From: Singulisphaera sp. GP187
Lineage (GTDB): Bacteria; Planctomycetota; Planctomycetia; Isosphaerales; Isosphaeraceae
DNA length: 64,000 nucleotides
Direction: 5' to 3'
Assembly (NCBI RefSeq): GCF_900129635.1
Contig: NZ_FSRB01000001.1
Span: forward strand, 783,501 to 847,500
How positions within the stretch are numbered: position 1 is the first letter of the stretch; each line of letters starts with the position of its first letter. The notes under the pieces are model-generated. The model saw nothing but the letters and a program-made list of their open reading frames with translations. It ran no database searches and was not told the DNA's origin. The translations under genes were made by a program, and so were the position numbers. Positions 26,956-34,147 of this stretch are shown here, one piece after another.

Positions 26956-27191
26956 TGCGGTTCGATGCCGAAGGCGGCGGCGATGTCGTCGGGCAAGGCG
27001 TCGAAATCGTCGGCGATGCGGACGCGGCCTTTCCACTGCCCGCCGACGCGGGGTGAATCGTCGGCGTGGATGGGCACCAGGCGGACCATCGGCTGACCGG
27101 CCTTGGCGATGATGACCTCTTCGCCGTTCATGGCATGTTCGACCAGCTTGGAGAGCTGGGACTTGGCTTCGTGGATGTTGGCGATTTCCAT
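26952..27191 (-). CDS. Phd/YefM-family antitoxin
   Basis: This 79-residue protein begins with the typical Phd/YefM DNA-binding N-terminus MEIANIHEAKSQLSKLVEHAMNGEEVIIAKAGQPMVRLVPI. The C-terminal tail (about 45-79, ending FGIEPQ) is acidic and would wrap the toxin. A strong CAGGAGGA ribosome-binding site precedes ATG 27191. A perfect palindrome sits between the -10 box and that site, which fits autoregulation by the antitoxin-toxin complex. Confidence 0.93.
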   Translation of the reverse strand: MEIANIHEAKSQLSKLVEHAMNGEEVIIAKAGQPMVRLVPIHADDSPRVGGQWKGRVRIADDFDALPDDIAAAFGIEPQ

Positions 27192-27195
27192 GATG

Positions 27196-27228
27196 TCCTC
27201 CTGATTTAGCTAAGCTTAGCTGATTATA
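27196..27228 (-). promoter_or_regulatory. Toxin-antitoxin promoter with -10 box, operator palindrome and ribosome-binding site
   Basis: On the minus strand the order is TATAAT (27228-27223), a perfect 14-bp palindrome AGCTAAGCTTAGCT (27221-27208), then GGAGGA (27201-27196) five bases before the antitoxin ATG. The palindrome between -10 and start is a likely operator for antitoxin autorepression. I see no convincing -35 box at standard spacing. Confidence 0.7.
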
Positions 27229-27288
27229 CCTCTTTTGCCAAGGGAAAGTTGCAATCGTGTGTGCAAATGGGGTTCACCTCTTTTTAAG

Positions 27289-27340
27289 ATTTGCCAAGTC
27301 TCCCAGTTGAGGTGCTTGGCTGCTCAAACTCTGGTTACTC
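27289..27340 (-). repeat. Short dispersed repeat R2, right side of defence island
   Basis: Diverged copy of the 25109-25155 repeat in the same orientation (see that entry). The rest of the 343-base interval 27192-27534 holds the toxin-antitoxin promoter and no gene I can support. Confidence 0.5.
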
Positions 27341-27534
27341 AAACCCGCCCCTGCCGGGGCATTCATGCAGTGCGGAAGACGGACCTGTCGAGGACGAAAA
27401 GCAGCGGGTGGATGATGAGTTCGGACTTGGGAAGTGTAAGGAATCCGCTTGCAGTGCTCCCGCTCAACGTTGACGATCTTCTGTGTTGACAAGGGGGAAT
27501 CGGTTGAGGTCGAGTTCGGAAAGGGGCAGTTGCT

Positions 27535-28071
27535 GTGAAGAGCCTTGTCTTAATCACGGCCAGTTTTGCGATTCTCGGACTGTCGCACGCAAGGGGCGAG
27601 GACAAACCGTCAGATGGGGCCCGGGAGCGTGTTGAGCTGGCGAAACGGATCTACAAGGGGCGAATCGTCAAGGGTCTCGAGCTGCGCTTCGCTCCTCCTC
27701 AGGTCGAGCTCAACAATACGTCGGAAGACCCTCTCCTCAACGAGGTGATGGCCGAGGAACTGCATAAGTGGTCCGTCCGCTGGATGGAGGCCGAATGCGA
27801 CGCTGCGGTCGACCAGGCCGGTCGCGTGGTCGCGGCTCAGACACACCTTGACCGGATGATGGCGGTCGAGTCGGGCAAGATGGCCCGCAAGGAATTGGCG
27901 GATCACCCACTGTTAAAAGAGATAGACAAGTTCAGGAAGGGATTCGTCGATGCTGGTGTCGAAGCTTTGCGAGAGATCAACCCCGCCGCCGCGAGCCGCT
28001 ATCGGGATGTCGCCCGCTACTTCCGGTTAGAGGCTGAGGCCCGTCTGGCGAGAGAAAAGGCAGGTCGCTGA
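27535..28071 (+). CDS. Secreted hypothetical protein
   Basis: This 178-residue protein begins at GTG 27535, with GGGGCAG as the only weak ribosome-binding sequence upstream. It starts with a signal peptide (MKSLVLITASFAILGLSHARGED). The mature part is strongly helical and charged. Segments ARERVELAKRIYKGRI and FVDAGVEALREINPAAASRYRDVARYFRLEAEARLAREKAG suggest a coiled-coil or helical bundle of the type seen in many planctomycete periplasmic proteins. No family recognised. It stands alone between the toxin-antitoxin region and insertion-sequence debris. Confidence 0.7.
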   Translation: MKSLVLITASFAILGLSHARGEDKPSDGARERVELAKRIYKGRIVKGLELRFAPPQVELNNTSEDPLLNEVMAEELHKWSVRWMEAECDAAVDQAGRVVAAQTHLDRMMAVESGKMARKELADHPLLKEIDKFRKGFVDAGVEALREINPAAASRYRDVARYFRLEAEARLAREKAGR

Positions 28072-28165
28072 GCATGGATCGGGGCGTGAGGAGGGTTTGG
28101 CGAGCGAACAGCGTGAGCGCCCGACGTGTTTCAGACGAGCACCATCGGACTCACTCGACAGCGCA

Positions 28166-28338
28166 TTACCTGAGCCCACCGCTGCCGATCCCGCCCATTC
28201 CGCCGCCGAACCCGCCGATGCTCAGCGCTGTCTATGCTCGGGGCCTGTGTCGCGGGGCGTCCGCCCATGCCTCCGAACTGGGCGTTTGCCCGGGGCGCAG
28301 GAGAGGATAACCAAGGCGAACGCAGCGAATCGCTTCAT
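28166..28338 (-). pseudogene. Remnant of a small secreted Gly-rich protein
   Basis: ATG 28338 has AGGAG upstream and starts a signal-peptide-like sequence (MKRFAAFALVILS). Changing frame once gives PAPRANAQFGGMGG, and changing again gives IGGFGGGMGGIGSGGLR followed by TAA at 28168-28166. Two lesions are therefore needed to rebuild the product. GC-rich sequence can mimic such patterns, so confidence is low. The rest of 28072-28454 shows no gene. Confidence 0.35.
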
Positions 28339-28454
28339 GGGAGGCTCCTGTTGGGGTTTGGGGAAGGCCCGATTGTATCAGGGCTTGGTTTTGAGCCTCG
28401 TCAGCAGAATCTGTGGGTGCGTTCCGGTTCGGGAAGTCGGCCGAGGTTGTGAAG

Positions 28455-28690
28455 TCAAGCCAGTTTAGCCACTCCCGAGGTTCGGAAGCCGTACGACTTC
28501 CTTGTCACCAGTTTCACCTTGTTGTTGAGCGCCTCCACGGCGCCCGAGGAAACCGCGCCCCGGGCACTCTTCCGGGGCGGGGCCTGGACGACCAGGGCCG
28601 GGCCGTCGTCCCGTTGCTCCAGGCACGCCCGGCCGTATAGGAGAACGATTTGAACTTCTCGACGCGATTGAGGATCGTCCGGATACGCAT
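28455..28690 (-). pseudogene. ISL3-family transposase C-terminal remnant
   Basis: The minus-strand frame ends with SGAVEALNNKVKLVTRKSYGFRTSGVAKLA, the well-conserved C-terminal block of ISL3-type (IS204/IS1001/IS1096) transposases, preceded by decayed sequence. The N-terminal DDE region is missing. The IS630 element begins 14 bases beyond this remnant, which places the insertion next to or inside older IS debris. Confidence 0.75.
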
Positions 28691-28703
28691 CCTGGGTCCT
28701 TCC

Positions 28704-29768
28704 TAAGCGGGTGGACTCGGTCCCCCTATAATTCAGTATGATTCGCACACCAATTGACGACGCAACCCGTGATGAACTCCAAGCCTTGCGCCGGAACCCG
28801 ATTCCGCCGCGGGTCCGTGATCGTGTCGAAATGATCCTCCTCTCCGACGCGGGCTGGTCGGCCCCTCGCATTGCCATCCACCTGGGGGTCTGTGGCCAGA
28901 CCGTTCGCGACGTCCTCCGGGCGTTCCTCGCCCGCGGCCTCGAGGCGCTGTATCCCTTCCGCTCGGGACCCGCCCCCAACCTCGCCAATCGCGACCGGGT
29001 GGCCGACGAGTTGAGGCGGTTGCTTGCCGAGGAGCGAACCTGGACCAGTCGGCAACTCAGTCAAGCTCTCGCCGAGCAGGGGATCGTCCTGGGTTCCAAG
29101 CAGGTCCGCCGCCACCTCAAGCGAATCCAGGCCAGTTACCACCGCACGGCCTGGACCCTGAAGCATAAGCAGGATCCGGTCAAAGTGGAGCGAGCCGGCC
29201 ACATCCTGGACAACCTCAAGGCGAAGGCGGACAACGGGGATTTGACGCTCTACTTCCTCGACGAGTGCGGCTTCGCTCCCACCCTGCCGGTCGGCTATAG
29301 CTGGTCGTTACCCAAGCAGCGCAAGTTCATCCGCTACGAGGCTTCGCAACGGCGCCGGGTCAACGCGATGGCCGCCTATCGGCCCTATGGCCGCACGCCA
29401 CGGCTGGAGGTGTTCACGGCCGAGCGGACCTGGGATTCGTATGACCTGCTTGGATTCTTGAAGGCGTTGCCATGGTCGAGTCGCCCGCGTGTCGTGGTAC
29501 TGGACAATGCCAGCTTCCACACGAGCGCGGTGATCCGACAGGCCCGTCAGGAGTTGGCGGCATCGGGAATCTATCTCTACTACCTGCCGCCGTATAGTCC
29601 GGAGTTGAACCTGATCGAGTCGGTGTTCCGACAGGTGAAGCATCAGGAGATCCCTCAACGGAGCTTTCCGACACGCTGTGAATTGCGGAACGCCGTGGAG
29701 ACTGGGTTCTCCAACTACGGCGAGCACCTTCCATCAAAAACTCCAAAAAGATTCCGTCCGGCCGCTTA
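28704..29768 (+). mobile_element. IS630-family insertion sequence
   Basis: The element is about 1065 bp. Terminal sequences are CTAAGCGGGTGGAC at the left (28703) and, reverse complemented, CTAAGCGGCCGGAC at the right (ends 29769). They are inverted repeats with two mismatches in 14. TA dinucleotides at 28704-28705 and 29767-29768 fit the TA target duplication of the family. It encodes one full-length transposase and looks intact. Confidence 0.8.
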
Positions 29769-29769
29769 G
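28738..29769 (+). CDS. IS630-family transposase
   Basis: This 343-residue transposase has an N-terminal helix-turn-helix (RDRVEMILLSDAGWSAPRIAIHLGV), a winged-helix Rhodopirellula/winged_HTH part (LAEERTWTSRQLSQALAEQ) and a DDE domain. The first Asp is in LYFLDECGFAPTLP, the second in VVVLDNASFHTS, and the Glu in LPPYSPELNLIESVFRQVK. Full length for the family; all three catalytic residues are present. The stop codon lies within the right terminal repeat. Confidence 0.96.
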   Translation: MIRTPIDDATRDELQALRRNPIPPRVRDRVEMILLSDAGWSAPRIAIHLGVCGQTVRDVLRAFLARGLEALYPFRSGPAPNLANRDRVADELRRLLAEERTWTSRQLSQALAEQGIVLGSKQVRRHLKRIQASYHRTAWTLKHKQDPVKVERAGHILDNLKAKADNGDLTLYFLDECGFAPTLPVGYSWSLPKQRKFIRYEASQRRRVNAMAAYRPYGRTPRLEVFTAERTWDSYDLLGFLKALPWSSRPRVVVLDNASFHTSAVIRQARQELAASGIYLYYLPPYSPELNLIESVFRQVKHQEIPQRSFPTRCELRNAVETGFSNYGEHLPSKTPKRFRPAA

Positions 29770-29913
29770 TCATGATGAAGCGTGGTTACTCCATCTTGAC
29801 CGAGCGGTGCCCCAGGATGTGGTCCTTTCTCTCAAGGCGGATTTCTCTTCCGCTCATGCATCCACAGCCTCTGCGGAAAACCCCTAGTTCGGAAATCCCT
29901 GCGATTGATCAAC

Positions 29914-30285
29914 ATGCAAGCATGTCTTATTCGGTTTGTCGTTCATCAGAAGCTCCCGGGGTTTTCCCGGCAGGTGGGCCTGTTCTCCGCGGCGGGCTAT
30001 CTGCGGGACCAAGGCGAACTCGACCCACGTGATCGAGCGCGGCTCGATAGGACGCTTTCATGGTTCTCTGAATATCTTTATGCCCCTCCGGCCGATGAGA
30101 TTCCGAGTCAGGCAATCTTCTGGTATTACCAAGACTCTCCACTTGTCAGGCCAATGTGGGCGCTCGCAAACATCCTCAAAGAATATAATTTTTCAATCGA
30201 ACTTATCAAGACAAATTTCGCTGGGCTCATTGTGTATAAAGACGAGCATCAGGTTGCCGCCATCCCGCGCGGTGGGAAAAGGTGA
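29914..30285 (+). CDS. Conserved hypothetical protein
   Basis: This 123-residue protein starts at ATG 29914 (an in-frame TTG at 29905 is possible). It has no signal peptide. The segment FWYYQDSPLVRPMWALANILKEYNFSIELIKTNFAGLIVYKDEHQVAAIPRG resembles a short conserved family in which a C-terminal 'IVYEDEYQV-AVP' motif is preceded by a helix. I know no function for it. It lies just right of the IS630 element. Confidence 0.6.
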   Translation: MQACLIRFVVHQKLPGFSRQVGLFSAAGYLRDQGELDPRDRARLDRTLSWFSEYLYAPPADEIPSQAIFWYYQDSPLVRPMWALANILKEYNFSIELIKTNFAGLIVYKDEHQVAAIPRGGKR

Positions 30286-30722
30286 GCCGTGGCGAATGGC
30301 GCCGAGCGAACAAGCCGACAGGGCAGTCCGGCGAGCGCTGCAAGAGCTCCTGGCCACGATCTGCTTGCATGACCACGCAGCTGCCGCGGCCGGTCGGGGA
30401 GATCCCGGGACGTAGGGCTTGCTCTTCGGACATTGCACCGTCCTTGATGAACACATCGATGTTGCATCCGGCTCGCCTGGTGCCAGTACCCGTGTCCCCC
30501 CCTTCCGGGGGTCGAATCGAGACCATCCTCCAACGCATCGGTCCCGTACGGCTATCGCTCGAACGTGTCGATCAAGGCGTCCATTTCTTTTCCACCTCAG
30601 TCGAAACCGCTCCGCTCCAGATTCTCCAATACACATCTCGTTCTTGATCGGGAGGCGCTGAACCCGACGCCCCATCCTGCCCGTGACCCCTACCGCTTCC
30701 TCTTCCTCTCAAGCACCCACTG
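30286..30722. other. Gene-free interval left of the ISAzo13 element
   Basis: Several frames are open on both strands but none gives a protein I can relate to a family. A minus-strand frame at 30538-30227 (103 codons) is the longest candidate. It lacks a clear ribosome-binding site and I do not call it. Confidence 0.5.
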
Positions 30723-32039
30723 AGGAGTTGCACGACAATAAACTACCGAAAGTAGTCTTGTAGAAAATGTGATGCACGGCAATGGTGCGGGGATGCCGGA
30801 CACCAACCTGATCGAATGGATTCGTCACAAGTATCTCGCCATCGTCACCGACCTTGACGAACGCGGGCGACGGAGATGGGCCGCGGCCGAAGCGCGGTCG
30901 CTTGGTCGCGGAGGCGTGACGGCGGTGGCGGTGGCCACTGGCATCTCGGATCGGACTGTGCGCAATGGGATTCGAGAGTTGGACGATCCAGAGGCACTTT
31001 CCTTTGGCCGTCAGCGAAAGCCGGGAGGCGGACGCCGCTCGCGTGAGGACTCGCAGCCGGAACTGACACGAGCGTTGGAAGCTCTGGTCGAACCCGTGAC
31101 GCGCGGCGACCCCATGTCGCCGCTGAGATGGACGTGCAAAAGCACGCGGGTTCTGGAACGGGAATTGACGGCTCAGGGTTTCCAAATCGGCAGCACGAAG
31201 GTCGGCGAACTGCTGAAGTCGCGGGGCTACAGTCTGCAGTCCAACCGCAAGACGCTGGAAGGGACGCAGCATCCCGATCGCAACGCCCAGTTTGAGCAGA
31301 TCGCACGCCGCGTCAAGGCCCAGCAGCGCCGTGGCGAGCCGGCGATTTCCATCGACACGAAGAAGAAGGAAACGCTGGGAAACCTCAAGAATTCCGGAAA
31401 AACGTATCGGCGCAAAGGTCAGCCGGTCCAAGTGAAGACGCACGATTTTCCCGACAAGAGTTTGGGCAAGGCGGTGCCGTACGGCGTGTATGATTTGAAA
31501 CACAACGAGGCTGGTGTTTCCATCGGAATCAGTCACGACACGGCTGAGTTCGCGACGGCGGCCATCCGTCGCTGGTGGCGGCGTTTGGGCAGCCGGCGGT
31601 ATCGATCGCCGCGGCGACTGCTGATCACAGCCGACAGCGGTGGCAGCAACAGTCCGCGCACCCGCCTGTGGCTGACGGAACTTCAACGCCTGGCTGATGA
31701 GTTGCAGATGATTATCGAGGTCTGTCATTTCCCCCCAGGCACCAGCAAATGGAACAAGATCGAGCACCGACTGTTCTGCCACATCACCCGCAATTGGCAG
31801 GGCATTCCGCTGGAGACACTGGAGATCGTGGTGAGTCTGATCGGCTCCACGACAACGCAAGAGGGGCTGGAAGTCCATGCGTGGCTGGATTCCGAAGCCT
31901 ATGAAAAAGGTCGCAAAGTCAGCGACCAGGAACTTTCGGAAGTGCACATCAAGCGAAACAAATTTCATGGCGAATGGAACTATGAAGTCCACCCCCGACC
32001 TAAACCGTCAATTCGGTAGTTTATTGTCGTGCAGCTCCT
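30723..32039 (+). mobile_element. ISAzo13-family insertion sequence (Rhodopirellula-type transposase)
   Basis: The element has 28-bp terminal inverted repeats at 30723-30750 and 32012-32039 that differ at one base (AGGAG[T/C]TGCACGACAATAAA and so on). It is about 1317 bp and carries one transposase gene. The transposase stop codon lies inside the right repeat. No obvious target duplication was seen. Confidence 0.92.
30769..32019 (+). CDS. ISAzo13-family (Rhodopirellula DDE) transposase
   Basis: This 416-residue transposase contains AVAVATGISDRTVRNGIREL (HTH), MSPLRWTCKSTRVLERELTAQGF, AISIDTKKKETLGNLKNSG with the first catalytic Asp, and LLITADSGGSNSPRTRLW with the second. EVCHFPPGTSKWNKIEHRLFCHIT carries the Glu. 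These are hallmark blocks of the Rhodopirellula transposase DDE family. ATG 30769 is the frame start; ATGs at 30772 and 30793 are alternatives. The gene appears complete. Confidence 0.96.
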   Translation: MMHGNGAGMPDTNLIEWIRHKYLAIVTDLDERGRRRWAAAEARSLGRGGVTAVAVATGISDRTVRNGIRELDDPEALSFGRQRKPGGGRRSREDSQPELTRALEALVEPVTRGDPMSPLRWTCKSTRVLERELTAQGFQIGSTKVGELLKSRGYSLQSNRKTLEGTQHPDRNAQFEQIARRVKAQQRRGEPAISIDTKKKETLGNLKNSGKTYRRKGQPVQVKTHDFPDKSLGKAVPYGVYDLKHNEAGVSIGISHDTAEFATAAIRRWWRRLGSRRYRSPRRLLITADSGGSNSPRTRLWLTELQRLADELQMIIEVCHFPPGTSKWNKIEHRLFCHITRNWQGIPLETLEIVVSLIGSTTTQEGLEVHAWLDSEAYEKGRKVSDQELSEVHIKRNKFHGEWNYEVHPRPKPSIR

Positions 32040-32207
32040 GATTCTGCGGAAGACCCACTTAGCGGAAGTGTATTTCGATGATTGAGACAGAGGGGTATGA
32101 CACAGGGATGCAACTCGTTTTGAAGTCGGAATGGGGGTTGGCAAAACGAGCTGCGTCCCTGTTGTCGCCGTGCCCGAGACCGTGCTCAGCGCGGTTGCCA
32201 GTTCCGG

Positions 32208-33401
32208 TTAGCTGACGGTCAAATCGCCACTGCCGATGCTGGGCTTGAAACCGATGTTGCCTGCGAAGCGGGCGTAGACGCTCCCGACGTCGGTGCCCGC
32301 TGAGGCCGTGGTCGCGACGTTGGTGAGGGTCGCGACCCCGTTGGCGTCGGTCACGGCGATGCCGGCGTAAGCGCCGTCGAGCGTGAATTCAACGGTCGAA
32401 CCTGCGACTCCAGTGCCACTGGCAGCCGAGGTCAGGGTCGCGGTCAGGGTGGCATTGCCTCCGCTCTCCGCCGTCCCCGACACCTTGCTGAGCGTTGTCG
32501 AAGGCCGGTGGGCCGTCGGGTTCGCCGGGAGAAAACCACGCTGCGCCACAACTCGGCTGACGGCCCCTCGCGGCCCGAAGAGGCCGTTGTTGTCGAGGAT
32601 TGCCGTGTCGAACGTGGTGATGGCGGTCGTGAATTTCGCCTGTGCGTCAGTCGTTCCACTCGCAGCGATTGAGGCGGCGGTGTTCTCCAGGTTCGTGACC
32701 GCCTTGTCGACCGCGGCGGAGATTTGAGGGTGTGTCACCTGGGCCGCGGCGTGGATCTCGGCGCGATAGGCTTCCGCCTCGGCCGTGAGCGTGGCGGCCA
32801 CCTGTGCGACCGTCAAGGGGGTGGTCGCTGAAGTGCCCAGGGCCTGGACTAGACTTTTTAGGTTGGACTCGAAGCGCTGGGTGGTCGAGCTGTATACACC
32901 GGCCGGCGTGCCGAGCGCGTGGATCGGGCCGTCCGTCAGGCTCGCGATCGTCGTCTTGGCCGACGCCGCGAGGTCGGTGTTGAGGAGCAGTCCGACGCTG
33001 TCCTGCTGGTTCAAGGCGATCAGGTCGGCGACGACCCGTTGCCCCTGGAGTTTGATCATCGTGTCGACGTTGGCGAAGTGGGGGAGGAGTTGCCGGTCGA
33101 CGTCCTGCTCGAAGCTCGCCTCCAGGTTCTGAACCTCCTGGATGAAGCCGTTGCCGTCCACGGCTCCCGACGTCAGGTCGGCGAGCGGCCCCTTGGTGAG
33201 CTGGGTCTGGAGCGATCCGACCATCAGGTTGATCGCCGCCGCGGATGTGTTTTTCCCCCTCCAGGCCTCCGCGATCAAACCACTCAGCGCCGGCCCGGTG
33301 AACGACTCGGTTGCCGCCGTCAGGAGCGCCCGCCCCTCGAGAACCTCCGCGTGAAAGACTCGCCCCCGCGCCCGCCGTCTCTCGCTTTTGTGGTTGTTCA
33401 T
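32208..33401 (-). CDS. LEPR-XLL-type surface protein with C-terminal Ig-like domain
   Basis: This 397-residue protein starts at ATG 33401. The N-terminus RARGRVFHAEVLEGRALLTA matches the planctomycete LEPR-XLL signal (consensus LEPR.LLS), which marks large exported surface proteins. Residues 30-290 form a long helical region of unknown fold. The last ~90 residues (TTLSKVSGTAESGGNATLTATL to GSGDLTVS) are a bacterial Ig-like beta-sandwich with the 'STVEFTLDGAYAGIAVTDANGVATL' pattern. It probably sits on the cell surface. It stands alone, and the product is short for this class. Confidence 0.82.
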   Translation of the reverse strand: MNNHKSERRRARGRVFHAEVLEGRALLTAATESFTGPALSGLIAEAWRGKNTSAAAINLMVGSLQTQLTKGPLADLTSGAVDGNGFIQEVQNLEASFEQDVDRQLLPHFANVDTMIKLQGQRVVADLIALNQQDSVGLLLNTDLAASAKTTIASLTDGPIHALGTPAGVYSSTTQRFESNLKSLVQALGTSATTPLTVAQVAATLTAEAEAYRAEIHAAAQVTHPQISAAVDKAVTNLENTAASIAASGTTDAQAKFTTAITTFDTAILDNNGLFGPRGAVSRVVAQRGFLPANPTAHRPSTTLSKVSGTAESGGNATLTATLTSAASGTGVAGSTVEFTLDGAYAGIAVTDANGVATLTNVATTASAGTDVGSVYARFAGNIGFKPSIGSGDLTVS

Positions 33402-34147
33402 GATGTTACCTGTAGCTGTGGTTCTTGTTGCGATATCCGTTGCCGCGGCTTCCTCAAGGAAACCTACGACGTACCGCCCGACACCCAAGGGGTGGCCGCG
33501 ACCCCCACCCCCGGTTCGACGGACTTCCAGAGCTCACACATCCGGTGGGTAAGTCTCCTCTTAAAATACGAATCGAAACGTTGGGGAATTGACACGTGAA
33601 TTGAGAGGAGTGCTTAAAATCATCAAGCGAATGGGAGCGAAGAACGACGAATCAATTAGGTTAGTGCATGGTGGCATACCAGTGAGGAAGCCGGCAGCTC
33701 CCAGCAGGACCGTTTCATGCTCGCCTTCACGGTGACAGAATCCCGTGGGAATCAGGGCGCGATCGGTTGTTGGCGTAGGCTTGGAGATTTGGGAGCCCTG
33801 GGGCTGTTCGTCAAGATCCGGAACGGGTGGCGCCAACCTGGGCACGGGAGCAACCCGATTGGCCCGTGGCCTCTGACGAACTGGTTGACTTCCACCTTTC
33901 GAGGACACGATGGCTGCGTCGCCCAATTCAGTCAGGGCTCAGCCTGGAATTTGGTTTCGGTCCCGTCGTTGCCTGGTAGCTCGGGCGGGAGTCGCCCGGA
34001 GTGTGAGCGCCTTGTGGGTGGTCCCGTCCGTCGTCGGCTTGGCGGGACTGTTTCACGCTTGTAAGATCGGTGCGAAGCGAAGGATTCGCTCAGATTATCC
34101 CCCCCCTCACCAGCGATCCTCCCACCTCGAAAGCCCACCCCACCATC
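33402..34147. other. Gene-free interval between two divergent genes
   Basis: About 745 bases with no supportable gene. It must contain the promoters of the minus-strand surface-protein gene and the plus-strand DUF4091 gene. Open frames here have no recognisable domains. Confidence 0.55.

Noticed and set aside
30227..30538. 103-codon minus-strand frame beside the ISAzo13 element
   Set aside because: No recognisable domain, no ribosome-binding site and overlap with other open frames.
33589..33620. TTGACA...TAAAAT promoter-like pair
   Set aside because: The spacer is about 20 bases, too long for a normal sigma-70 promoter, and no gene starts in the right place.
33561..33926. 121-codon minus-strand frame in the 33402-34147 gap
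   Set aside because: Composition is not coding-like and no family is recognised.
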